This document shows, one piece after another, positions 1-7,754 of a stretch of 23,646 nucleotides of DNA. The DNA comes from AP-15 sp035570595. Its GTDB lineage: Bacteria; Pseudomonadota; Alphaproteobacteria; ATCC43930; CGMCC-115725. Positions within the stretch are counted from its first letter, which is position 1, and each line of letters starts with the position of its first letter. The notes beneath the pieces were generated by a model, which was given only the letters and a program-made list of their open reading frames with translations, searched no databases and had not been told where the DNA came from. The DNA lies in NCBI GenBank assembly GCA_035570595.1, contig DATMLF010000048.1, positions 1 through 23,646 on the forward strand. Direction: 5' to 3'. The position numbers and the translations under genes are program-made.

Positions 1-369
1 TGGTGCCCGCCTGACCGCCGCGACCGGCTGCGCCAAGCACGTTACCGGTTCAGGCGGGCACTGGTACGGGCGGGCGCCGTTGCCGCGCACAGACGAGTGC
101 ACACCTTGCGGGCCACAAAAAAAGCAGGCACTGAGCCAGGACGAGAACGGCGGATGGGGTCGCCGGCGAGTGCCGAAATCGCAACGGCACCCGCCCGATT
201 CAGCCGCGAACTTCACACACCCTCAGGCTCCATTCGGCTCCCGCGTTTGGAAGCCAGAATAACCGATCGCCGCGTAGCGCGGTGCCGCCGAACCACACCA
301 CGGGTTTGAAGGCTCATGGGACGGCACGGCGACAACGGCCAACGGCTTCGTGCCCGGTCGGCCACCGCC
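1..369. other. non-coding left edge with one inverted repeat
   Basis: No reading frame here looks like a protein: the open frames are short, Arg/Pro rich and overlap on both strands. The only structure seen is an 11-bp perfect inverted repeat, TGCCCGCCTGA at 4-14 and its complement at 50-60. A smaller ACCGG/CCGGT pair lies inside the loop, so the first 60 bases could fold as a nested stem-loop. No T-tract follows, so I do not call it a terminator. The gene it belongs to may lie outside the window. Confidence 0.4.
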
Positions 370-734
370 TCACACGGCTTCAATGACGTAGAACTGGTCG
401 CCATCGTCGACCGGCAGGCCCTCGCCGCCCTTGAAGCGGATCAGCCGCGGTGCGACCGGGTGGTGGACCCATTGGTCCCACACGAGAAGGCCCGACGGGT
501 TCTGCTGATGGAACACCGCAGCGTGCGACCGGCCCGGGGTGTTGCCGTAAGCGCCATCGGTTCGAACGTCGCGATGGCAGTGCCCTGAGCCACGTTGCTG
601 CCCTTGACCAAATCGCCGCGCTTCCATTGCGAGGTATGCGGGGCACCGCACGCCCGCTCGACATACGCGACGCATTGGCCGCTTCCGACCACCTGCCCGT
701 CATAGCTTTCCGGATTCGTAGCAATCCAACGCAT
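370..734 (-). pseudogene. frameshifted BPSL0067-family protein (Cys/His amidase-like fold)
   Basis: The first part reads from ATG at 734 (MRWIATNPESYDG..., with VGSGQCVAYV and GTAIATFEP). The second part continues in a different frame from about 566 to the TGA at 370-372 (DGAYGNTPGRSHAAVF, then VWDQWV and a DGDQFYVIE-like end). Joined, they give about 121 residues with the order expected of BPSL0067-family proteins. These include the Cys in GQCVA and the His in SHAAV that probably form a Cys/His pair as in NlpC/P60- or CHAP-like hydrolases; that catalytic role is inferred. A strong Shine-Dalgarno (AAGGAGG) lies 6 bp upstream of the ATG. One missing base (or two extra) near 555-570 breaks the frame, so this is either a recent pseudogene or a sequencing error. 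Such proteins are often accessory. Confidence 0.7.
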
Positions 735-1141
735 CGAAACCTCCTTTTCCCGATGTCGTCGTACCACCCGACCGGCGATGCCTCTTCACCTGAAACAGCG
801 CCGAAACAATCGCCACAATTGCATGACATGACGGCCCCGTTGGATTGGGACCCAAGAAATGCGAGCAGATTTGCATGCCGGCGTCGCAAACGGTCGAATA
901 CGTGCTGCCACGCGCCGGGGTGTCGGGCGCTGCGGTCAATTCCCGGCTCCGTGGCATCAATTCCCGCTTCGCCGGCGCAAATTCCCGATTGTGCCCGTCA
1001 CGGGAATGCGCCCGCAATCCGTTGTTGCCGCAGAAGAATTTGCCGTCACATCCGGCTGACGGGCGGCAAATTCCCGACATTTCCCGTCGAACCGGGAATT
1101 CGCCTGGTGCGCTCCTACAGACGCCCTGCGGCGCGCCGGGG
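735..1141. other. intergenic region between the hydrolase and the BPSL0067 gene
   Basis: About 400 bp without a supportable gene. It lies downstream of the alpha/beta hydrolase and upstream of the broken BPSL0067-family gene, both on the minus strand, so it should hold the promoter of the latter. Its notable content is the TTCCCG repeat array at 936-1098, listed separately. The open frames crossing it are shadows created by that repeat. Confidence 0.5.
936..1098. repeat. array of seven TTCCCG hexamers, three in 21-bp register
   Basis: TTCCCG occurs on the plus strand at 940-945, 961-966, 982-987, 1071-1076 and 1081-1086. Its complement CGGGAA occurs at 1001-1006 and 1093-1098. The extended consensus is AATTCCCG in five of seven. 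The first three are exactly 21 bp apart, so they read as a seven-residue peptide repeat beginning NSR in one plus frame. From memory, similar NSR...NSR...REFA strings recur among short hypothetical proteins of Bradyrhizobium-like bacteria. That suggests a dispersed non-coding repeat rather than a protein, but this is unverified. The array could alternatively be a set of regulator binding sites two helical turns apart. Confidence 0.65.
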
Positions 1142-1996
1142 TCAGCCGGTGGTGTGCTTGCGGATGAACGCTTTCATGCGCTCGATCGCGCGGGCGGCGT
1201 AGGGCGCGTCGGGCTCGCCGGTCATAAAGCCGTGGTTGGCGCCCTCATAGAGCTGCAATTCGACCTCGCCGCCGGCTTTCTGGTAGTCGGCGACGAATTT
1301 CTTCATCAGCGCGACCGGGACCCATTCGTCCTTGTCGCCGCCAAAGACGAGCGCCGGCGGCAGCGCCACCTTCTCGCCGCGGTCGAGCATGCGGGGCGGG
1401 TTGCCTTCTTCCATCGTCGCCGCGTCGCCCCAGAAATTGTGATGGTTTTCGAGAAGCTCGGCGTTGCCGGCCTTCTTCGCAAGCTCGTAGCGCAACAGCG
1501 GGTCGAGGACACCCCAGCCGGAGATCACAAACGCGAGCCGGGCGTCGAGCGCCGGGGCGTCGGCCAGCCACAATGCCGAATAGCGCGGGTCCTCGGGCCG
1601 CATCGCCGCCAGCAGCACCTGGTGGCCGCCGCTCGACGTGCCAAAGCTGCCGACCCAGTCGGCGCGGGTTCTGAATTCCGCGGCATTCGCCTTCAGCCAG
1701 CGGGTGGCGAGGTTGATGTCGGCGAGCGAGGCCGGGTAGGGCGCCTCGGGCGGCATGCGGAAGTCGACCGAGGCGACGAGGATGCCGCTCTCGGCCAAGG
1801 CCTTGGCGATAAAGTCGTTGTCGGTGCGGTCCTTGTTGACCCAGGCGCCGCCGTGGACCTGCACCACCGCCGCGAACGGGCCGGCGCCGCTCGGCCGGTA
1901 GAGCCGCGCCAGCATCGGCCGGCCGCCCTGGCGCTGGTATTCGACATCCTCGATCCGGACGTCGCGGCGGGCATCGCCTTCAAGCGTGATCGACAT
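1142..1996 (-). CDS. alpha/beta hydrolase (esterase/lipase-like)
   Basis: The 284-residue product matches the alpha/beta-hydrolase fold in motif order. The oxyanion-hole motif HGGAW is at 48-52 and the nucleophile elbow GTSSG at 119-123 gives Ser121. An acidic residue lies in GDKDEW (Asp221 or Asp223), and the catalytic His255 sits in GANHGF. The HGG type points to the hormone-sensitive-lipase/carboxylesterase branch, acting on small esters; the substrate is unknown. There is no signal peptide, so it is probably cytoplasmic. The start is ATG at 1996 with GAGGAA about 8 bp upstream. It is the last gene of the minus-strand cluster headed by the heparinase-like gene, 81 bp after the preceding stop, so it may be co-transcribed. 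Confidence 0.88.
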   Translation of the reverse strand: MSITLEGDARRDVRIEDVEYQRQGGRPMLARLYRPSGAGPFAAVVQVHGGAWVNKDRTDNDFIAKALAESGILVASVDFRMPPEAPYPASLADINLATRWLKANAAEFRTRADWVGSFGTSSGGHQVLLAAMRPEDPRYSALWLADAPALDARLAFVISGWGVLDPLLRYELAKKAGNAELLENHHNFWGDAATMEEGNPPRMLDRGEKVALPPALVFGGDKDEWVPVALMKKFVADYQKAGGEVELQLYEGANHGFMTGEPDAPYAARAIERMKAFIRKHTTG

Positions 1997-2077
1997 CTGC
2001 GGTTCCTCGTTTCGTGGTTCTGGGTCTCGTCGTTCTCGGTCGATCCTAGCGGATTGGGCGGGGGCAATCCATCCGGC

Positions 2078-3265
2078 TCAGCGGCGCAGCCGGTCGAGCG
2101 CCAGCGGCACCATCGGATGGTTGCGATGGAGCTCGCGAACCCGACGTTCGAGGAGGTCGCGCAGCGCCGGCGCCTGCGGGAACGCGCGATCGGTCCAGAA
2201 GCGCTTGGCGCGCTCGAAAAACCCGACGGTGTCGAGAAACGCAATCGTAAAATAGTAGCTCTCCGGCAACGCCTCGCCGACCGCGCGCTTGACGACGGTT
2301 CCGTCGGCGGCGACCGCCGTGTCGAGGCACCAGCCGACCAGCCGCTCCAGCTCGCGGCGCGCGCGAACCTGCTGGTCGGCGCGCATCCGCGCCCAGCCGA
2401 GGCTGAACAGGATCGCCACGTCGTAATTGTTGTGGCTGGTCATCCCGTCGTCGTCGAGCCAGCCGTTCGGGTAGCGGTCGTCGCGGATCTCGATCAGCGT
2501 GTCGATCAGTTGCGGCCAATGGCTGATCCCGCCCGCGAGGTAGCGCGCCATGTGGAACGTCAGGCTGAGGTCGGCGGTGCGCCAGCGCTCGCCGTCGACC
2601 TCGTAGTCCGCGCCAAAAAAGCCGCTCCTAGCGTCCTGCCAGTCGACGATGAACCGCCGGACCACGGTTTCGAGCCCTGGGTGCCAGGGATAGCCCGGCG
2701 GCCGGTGGCGCAGGATCAGCCGGACGAGGCCCCCGGTCGCGAAGTTCAGCTCCTTGCGACGGTCGACGCCGTCCTCGTCGAGATGGGAGACGAGAAGGCT
2801 GTCGAGGTAGGCCTTGAGCCGGTCGGGATCGTTGACCCGGTCGAGAAAGCGCGGCGCGGGGCCGGCCGCGTCATACTCCTCGGCGAGCATCGGGTCGATC
2901 GAGGCGTCGAGCCGCAGAAACCACACCGCGGTCCCGACCCCGAAGCTGCCATGCTCGTCCCGAGTCGGGGTGCCCGGCGGCGGGGAGGTGGCGAGGGCGC
3001 GGACCCGTGCCAGCGCCGCGGCCGCCGCCGCCGCGTCGCCGGTATATTGCAGCCGCCACATCAGTTCGCCAATCGCCTGGCGTAGCCGGACGGTGTCGCG
3101 GCCGGCCGCCTCCTCGCCGTCGAGACGGCGCTCCAGCGCGCGGATTTCAGGGAGGGCCGCGCGGCACAACCGGCCGATCGCCGGGTAGCGCGCCGCCAGC
3201 GCGGCCTGTGGGCTCCACCCGCGCGGCGGGCGGAGTATCCGCGCTTCGCCGGGCGGCGGCGCCAC
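2078..3265 (-). CDS. conserved hypothetical protein, probably all-helical
   Basis: A 395-residue product that I cannot assign to a named family. It is rich in predicted helices with regularly spaced aromatic and Arg residues, and has no Cys-rich motif, signal peptide or membrane segment. Segments such as TADLSLTFHMARYL and SHNNYDVAILFSLGW resemble inner-helix sequences of alpha/alpha-barrel (toroid) carbohydrate-active enzymes. That resemblance is impressionistic. The start is GTG at 3265, only 6 bp after the MFS stop codon, and no ATG is available near the N-terminus. The short spacing indicates co-transcription with the transporter and heparinase-like genes, so a role in the same carbohydrate or uronide-related process is a reasonable inference. 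Confidence 0.8.
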   Translation of the reverse strand: MAPPPGEARILRPPRGWSPQAALAARYPAIGRLCRAALPEIRALERRLDGEEAAGRDTVRLRQAIGELMWRLQYTGDAAAAAAALARVRALATSPPPGTPTRDEHGSFGVGTAVWFLRLDASIDPMLAEEYDAAGPAPRFLDRVNDPDRLKAYLDSLLVSHLDEDGVDRRKELNFATGGLVRLILRHRPPGYPWHPGLETVVRRFIVDWQDARSGFFGADYEVDGERWRTADLSLTFHMARYLAGGISHWPQLIDTLIEIRDDRYPNGWLDDDGMTSHNNYDVAILFSLGWARMRADQQVRARRELERLVGWCLDTAVAADGTVVKRAVGEALPESYYFTIAFLDTVGFFERAKRFWTDRAFPQAPALRDLLERRVRELHRNHPMVPLALDRLRR

Positions 3266-3271
3266 CGCCGG

Positions 3272-4528
3272 TCAGACGGGGGCGCGGGCGTCCGCTTTCG
3301 CCGGCCCCCGCTGGGATTGGATCAACGAGCTGAACGAGGTCACGCAAAACAGCCCGGCACAGGCGACGACCAGCGAGAGGATCAGCGGGCTGCCGCTCGG
3401 GCCGAGCGCCAATGCCGCGGTGGCACCCGCCGCCGCGGTCATCTGGATAAAGCTGCCGAGGCCGGAGGCGGCGCCGACGGTCCGCGGGTTGACCCCGAGG
3501 CTGCCGGCGGTGGCGTTGGGCGTGATCAGCCCGCTGCCGCAGCACACGAAGATCATCGGGCCAATCACGGCGAAGGGGCCGGAGACGTGGAACATCGCCA
3601 GCCCCAGCATGACGAGCCCGGCGGGGATCAGCACCATCGCCCCGATCCTGATCATGCCGTTGACGCCGAGCCGAAGGGTCAGCCGGCTCGAGAAAAAGCT
3701 GCCGACCAGAAACCCGAACGGCGGCAGCGCCGCATAGTAGCCGTAGTGCTCGGGCGTCACCCCGAACCTGGCGATCAGCACGGCCGGGGCGCCGGCGGCG
3801 AAGATGTGAAAGCCGGCATGAGCGCCGGCCGCGGCGAAGGCATAGGCGATAAACTGGCGGGTCGCGATCAGGGTTCGGTAGCTCGCGAGGCTGCGCTGCG
3901 CGCCGGCGCCGCGCGGTGCCGCCGGCCCCCGGTCGGGGACGTAGCGGATCATCAATATCGTGGCGAAGCCGGCCATGACCGCGACGGCGAGGAAATTCGC
4001 CCGCCAGCCGAACGACGCCTGCAGATACCCCCCCAGCACCGGCGCGCAGGCCTGCATCAGCGTCGCCGCGATCGCCCGTCCGGCGATGACCTGTGCGGCT
4101 GCCGCCGGCCCCCAGATCTCGCGGGTCAAGGCGCGGCCGACGACCAGCCCGGCGCACGCGCCGACCCCTTGCAGGGCGCGGGCGGCGATCAGCAGCTCGA
4201 TCGTCGGGCTGACCGCGCAGAGAATGCTTGCAACAGCGCTGAGCGCGAGGCCGCACAAGACCGTCCGTCGCCGCCCGAGGCGATCCGACAACGGCCCCAG
4301 CACCAGCATGCTCAGCGCGAACGCCAACAGGTAGGCGACAAACGTCAATTGGACGCGGGCGACTGGCGTGTGCAGGGCGTGCGCGATCGCCGGGACCGAC
4401 GGCACGTAGATCGTCGAGGCGACGAGCCCGAGCGACGAGGACGCGGTCAGGCTCAGCAGCACGATGCGGCGGCGGACCGTGGTAAATCCATCGGCGGCGG
4501 GCGACCGCTCCGCGGACGGCTCAGCCAT
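3272..4528 (-). CDS. MFS transporter, Bcr/CflA (drug-resistance) type
   Basis: The 418-residue product is hydrophobic, with about 12 membrane-spanning segments. It opens with a TM helix ending in STIYVPSVPAIA and has the MFS loop motif GPLSDRLGRRRTV at 78-90. An RALQGVGA...RALTREIW segment near 117-139 follows, which is characteristic of the Bcr/CflA multidrug efflux subgroup. It should act in the inner membrane as a proton-driven exporter of small molecules; the substrate is not deducible. Its ATG overlaps the stop of the upstream heparinase-like gene by 8 bp (ATGGCTGA), a sign of translational coupling. Length is normal for the family. Pairing an exporter with a lyase-like enzyme is unusual, because a catabolic lyase would be expected to sit with an importer. 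Confidence 0.9.
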   Translation of the reverse strand: MAEPSAERSPAADGFTTVRRRIVLLSLTASSSLGLVASTIYVPSVPAIAHALHTPVARVQLTFVAYLLAFALSMLVLGPLSDRLGRRRTVLCGLALSAVASILCAVSPTIELLIAARALQGVGACAGLVVGRALTREIWGPAAAAQVIAGRAIAATLMQACAPVLGGYLQASFGWRANFLAVAVMAGFATILMIRYVPDRGPAAPRGAGAQRSLASYRTLIATRQFIAYAFAAAGAHAGFHIFAAGAPAVLIARFGVTPEHYGYYAALPPFGFLVGSFFSSRLTLRLGVNGMIRIGAMVLIPAGLVMLGLAMFHVSGPFAVIGPMIFVCCGSGLITPNATAGSLGVNPRTVGAASGLGSFIQMTAAAGATAALALGPSGSPLILSLVVACAGLFCVTSFSSLIQSQRGPAKADARAPV

Positions 4529-6626
4529 GGTCGGGTCGGGCGCGCGCGACCGTCCGCTGCCGCCGGGCGCCCGATTTCACGGGTGCCGCGGCGACCATGC
4601 AAGCCGTGGCGCGCAGCCCGCGCGCGCGGCAGCCGCGGCGGGGGACGCCGGTCAGCCGCACCGGCCGCCGCGCCAGCCAGTGGTCGAGCGGAGCCACCGG
4701 GAGCGCCAATTCGCCGGCGTCGCAATCCGGCAGCAGCAGCACCGTCAGCCGCGGGGTGCCCGCCGGCAGCACTATCTGCAGGCGGCGGATCGGTGCGCCG
4801 GCGGCGCGTCCTGCGGCGTCATCGACCTGCCGCGGCAGCTCCGATACCATGCGGGCGCCGTCGAGCGCGCGGCCATGCAGCCGCTCTACGTCGGCCGGCG
4901 CAAACGAGCGTGGCGGCGGCGGCGGCGACAGCACGAAACCGGCACCTGCGGGCTCCAGAATGCGCGCGACGAAGCTGTCTTCGCCAATGCGAAAGCGAGC
5001 GGTCGACCCCGCCGACCCCACCGGCTCGGCGGCGGTGTGCATCGTCCACACGATGTCAACGCCGAGTGCCGGATCGACCTCGTCCTGGATCACAATCTGC
5101 CGGCCGATCAAGGCGGCGCCGCGCCGCACCGAGCCATTCGGCTGGCCGTAGGCCGCCGACAGGTCCAGCACGGCCCATTTGGCGTCGCCCTCGGTGCAGC
5201 TGCCGACGATTGTCGCCGGCGCGTTGGGGATCTGGTCGCGCCCGCCGATCATGAGGGTGTTGTGGCCGGCCCCTTGCGAGCGATAGTAGCGCCATCGGCG
5301 CCCGGACCGGCCGTCCGCGCCGTGCTCGAAATATCCCGGCAGGTCGTAATCGTCGGCGCCGAGGTCGACCACCCAGCGATGCCGCGCCCCGTCGACGACG
5401 AATGTGCCGGCGTCGGCCTGAGCGTGCAAATAAACATTCTCGGGCTTCAGCGCGCAATCGCCGAACCGCGCCGCAACATTGCCGCCCTTGATCGCCAGAT
5501 AGACCGGCCGCGCCGCGGGGGCGGCCGACCAGGTGCTGCGAAAACAGGCGAGGTCGACGCTGCGAAAAACCTTGCCGGTCGGCAGCCGCAGCGTCATCGG
5601 CGAGGCCTGGCTGCGCCGCGGCCAGATCGCGCGGAACGGGAGAGACCAGCCCTCGCCGTCCCCCGCCAGCCACCCGTCGATCGGCCGGCCGAAGCGGTGC
5701 GCGAACCAAGCCAGCGGCGACCGGTCATAACGCTGTTCCGAGTCCCCAAAATTGAAGGCGGCACCGGACGGGCCCGCGGCGTGCAAGGCGAAGTCGCCAG
5801 TTTGGGCGAACCCCGGCCGCTCGGCAAGGCCAAAGCTGTCGCCCAAGGTGCTCTCCAGCGCGGCCACGGTCAACCCGGCGTAGCGCATCGCCAGCGACCA
5901 GTAGCTCAAGCCCTCGCGCCAGCCGCCGTCCGGCGCCATCGCTGAAAACACGTCCCAGGCGGCAACCACGCAGCGGCGCGCGAGTGCCGCCGAAAGTGCG
6001 CGATAACACGGCAACACCGCCAACGCGGCGACGAGGATGCCGCAGTGCGAGACGAGCGCGCAATTGTCGCGCAGCCGCGGCCACAGCAGCGTGCGGTCCT
6101 CGTATGCCGAGAGTGCCGGTTCAAGCACAATCCGGCGGATGGCGTCCTCGATTGCCAGCCGTTCTTTTATGCTCAGCTGAGGGTGGAGCCAGTCATAGGC
6201 AAGGGCGACGGCCACCGCGGTTTCGGCGCAATCGAGAAACGAGCGGATCACCGGCCGCTCCTTCCAGGTCTCCGCCGCGGCAAATTCGACAAGAGCCCGT
6301 CGCGTGGCGGCAAATGCCGGGACGGCGAGCGACGGGTCGGCGGTCAGGGCGACAAAGGCGGTGTTGATCAGCCGCCGGGCCCGCCGCTTGAGGGCTGTCC
6401 GCCGCTCCGGCGCCGGCGGCGGCGCGGTTTGCGCCAGCTCAGACGCGGATCGCGCCCGCAGCTTGGCGTCGCTGCCGGCGAGGCGACGGATCTCGGCGAG
6501 CGCCGTCGCAGAAAAGAGGAGATAGGGATGGGCCGATTCGAAGCGCGCTGTGGCGCGCTCGATCCCGGCGCAGTCCGGGCCGGCGGCCAATCCGAAGTCG
6601 AGTGATTGCGCGTTGTCGAACGGCAA
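4521..6626 (-). CDS. heparinase II/III family protein
   Basis: The 701-residue product has the heparinase II/III architecture. An N-terminal alpha/alpha toroid spans about 30-330, with YDWL at 144-147 and PDGGWREG...Y around 232-242. A C-terminal beta-sandwich domain carries HAQADAGTF (401-409), WVVDLGADDY (418-427) and HNTLMI (455-460), all family hallmarks. Related enzymes are polysaccharide lyases that cleave uronic-acid-containing glycans by beta-elimination; the substrate here is unknown. No signal peptide is visible, so it may be cytoplasmic, which is odd for a lyase of large polymers. The best start is TTG at 6626, with GAGGTG about 6 bp upstream; no in-frame ATG lies near. The last 35 residues are basic and look like a tail. 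It leads a cluster with the MFS and 395-aa genes. Confidence 0.88.
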   Translation of the reverse strand: MPFDNAQSLDFGLAAGPDCAGIERATARFESAHPYLLFSATALAEIRRLAGSDAKLRARSASELAQTAPPPAPERRTALKRRARRLINTAFVALTADPSLAVPAFAATRRALVEFAAAETWKERPVIRSFLDCAETAVAVALAYDWLHPQLSIKERLAIEDAIRRIVLEPALSAYEDRTLLWPRLRDNCALVSHCGILVAALAVLPCYRALSAALARRCVVAAWDVFSAMAPDGGWREGLSYWSLAMRYAGLTVAALESTLGDSFGLAERPGFAQTGDFALHAAGPSGAAFNFGDSEQRYDRSPLAWFAHRFGRPIDGWLAGDGEGWSLPFRAIWPRRSQASPMTLRLPTGKVFRSVDLACFRSTWSAAPAARPVYLAIKGGNVAARFGDCALKPENVYLHAQADAGTFVVDGARHRWVVDLGADDYDLPGYFEHGADGRSGRRWRYYRSQGAGHNTLMIGGRDQIPNAPATIVGSCTEGDAKWAVLDLSAAYGQPNGSVRRGAALIGRQIVIQDEVDPALGVDIVWTMHTAAEPVGSAGSTARFRIGEDSFVARILEPAGAGFVLSPPPPPRSFAPADVERLHGRALDGARMVSELPRQVDDAAGRAAGAPIRRLQIVLPAGTPRLTVLLLPDCDAGELALPVAPLDHWLARRPVRLTGVPRRGCRARGLRATACMVAAAPVKSGARRQRTVARARPDHG

Positions 6627-6997
6627 TCGAACACCTCAGGGTACGCGAGGCCCCGCGCCGAGCCACAGGATCTACTATCATGGCGCAAGGTTAATGACCG
6701 GTTTCCCGCATCGTTTAGGGATTAGCATTTTATTGAAATGAGTTTCTACAAATTCTTCGCAACAGTAGCGGCAAAAAGCCGTCAGCGGCGACGGCGGCGC
6801 ACCGAGGCTGTCGCGCGACGCGAGTAGGGAACAGGGTTGGCGGCTGGCCACCGTGACGCCAAAGTGAGATTGCACCGCGCTCACCCCTCCCCATCATGGG
6901 GAGCGCCTCTGTCAGCGCTCCTTTTGTATTTCTCCCGCGCGATGGGTCGGGGCGGTTGGGGGGCGCGCCGAGCGCATCGACCCGGTCGAAAACTGCT
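6627..6997. other. intergenic region upstream of the heparinase-like operon
   Basis: No gene is supported between the heparinase-like start and the end of the FzlA-like gene. Positions 6690-6760 are markedly AT-richer than the surroundings and probably hold the promoter of the minus-strand heparinase operon. A TTAACC half-site of the kind seen in CtrA-regulated promoters occurs there on the minus strand, but one hexamer is weak evidence. Two adjacent hairpins lie at 6887-6921 and are listed separately. Confidence 0.5.
6887..6925 (+). terminator. paired hairpins, second followed by TTTT
   Basis: A near-perfect palindrome with 8-bp arms (CTCCCCAT, 6887-6894; ATGGGGAG, 6896-6903) is overlapped by a second hairpin. 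The second has 7-bp arms GGAGCGC (6900-6906) and GCGCTCC (6915-6921), an 8-nt loop and then TTTTG on the plus strand. The second resembles a Rho-independent terminator on the plus strand. However, no plus-strand gene ends here, so it may instead be a repeat element or belong to an unrecognised small RNA. The two stems overlap by 4 bases and cannot both form fully. Confidence 0.35.
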
Positions 6998-7666
6998 CTA
7001 GAAATCGAGGTCGACGTAATGCGGCGGCGGCGCCACCCCCGGCAGGTGGTCGGCGAGGATCGGGCGAAAGCTCGGGCGGGACTTGATCCGCGCGTACCAT
7101 TCCTTGGCCGGCTCATGGTCGTCCCACGGCACGTCGCCCAAATAGTCGAGGCTCGACAGCTGGGCCGCGGCGGTGATGTCGGCGACCGAGAAATGGTCGC
7201 CGGCAAGCCAGCGCCGGCGCTCGACGAGATACCCGATATAGTCGAGATGGTGCGGCAGGTTGGCGTGGCCCGCGCGAATCGCCTGCGAGTTGGGCTGGCC
7301 GTGGCCGAGATAGCGCTTCATCATCTTTTCGCCGAGCAGGTTCTCGGTCACTTCGAGGTTCATCTTGACGTCGAACCAGGCGGTCAGCCGGCGCACCTCG
7401 GCGCGGTCGACCGGGTTGATGCCGATCAGCATCTTCTCGCGGTAGACCTCGTCGAGATATTCGACGATTGCCGCCGCGTCGGCGAGCACGGTGCCGTCGG
7501 GCTCGATCAGCACCGGCACCTCGCCCGCCGGGTTGAGGGCGAGAAATTCCGGCCGCCGCTCCCAGGTCCTCTCGGCCTTCAAGGTAAAATCGAGGTTCTT
7601 CTCGCGCAGCACGATCCGCACCTTGCGCGCGGCCGGGGAGAGCAATGTGTGATAGAGGACGCGCAT
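6998..7666 (-). CDS. fzlA: FzlA-like FtsZ-binding protein (GST fold)
   Basis: The 222-residue product has a thioredoxin-like N-terminal domain (1-80, with NPAGEVPVL around the cis-Pro) and a helical GST C-terminal domain. Three features fit the alphaproteobacterial FzlA group rather than general detoxifying GSTs. These are the Trp in AERTWERR (W35), near the position reported to matter for FtsZ binding in Caulobacter. They also include the SVADITAAAQLSSLDYLGDVPW segment and the conserved end PPPHYVDLDF. FzlA binds curved FtsZ filaments at the division site and is needed for constriction. The assignment is from remembered family features, not a search; a generic GST is the fallback. The start is ATG at 7666; upstream in-frame codons run into the methyltransferase gene and are not family-like. 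Confidence 0.75.
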   Translation of the reverse strand: MRVLYHTLLSPAARKVRIVLREKNLDFTLKAERTWERRPEFLALNPAGEVPVLIEPDGTVLADAAAIVEYLDEVYREKMLIGINPVDRAEVRRLTAWFDVKMNLEVTENLLGEKMMKRYLGHGQPNSQAIRAGHANLPHHLDYIGYLVERRRWLAGDHFSVADITAAAQLSSLDYLGDVPWDDHEPAKEWYARIKSRPSFRPILADHLPGVAPPPHYVDLDF

Positions 7667-7754
7667 CCGCCGAGTGTAACAACCAGCCCGCGCCCGGAAC
7701 AACGGCCGAGCGCAGGATCGGCGACATCGAGCACTCGTTCGCGCGAGGCGGCGG

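Noticed and set aside
936..1098. CRISPR-like array
   Set aside because: Repeats are only 6-10 bp, occur in both orientations and lack regular spacers, so CRISPR is excluded.
845..3085. Very long plus-strand open frame over the hydrolase and the 395-aa gene
   Set aside because: It is a GC-skew shadow opposite well-supported minus-strand genes; the peptide is Arg/Asp/Val-rich without any fold motif.
3317..5945. Long plus-strand frames opposite the MFS and heparinase-like genes
   Set aside because: Composition (Arg/Gln/Ala/Gly-rich, no motifs) shows antisense shadows.
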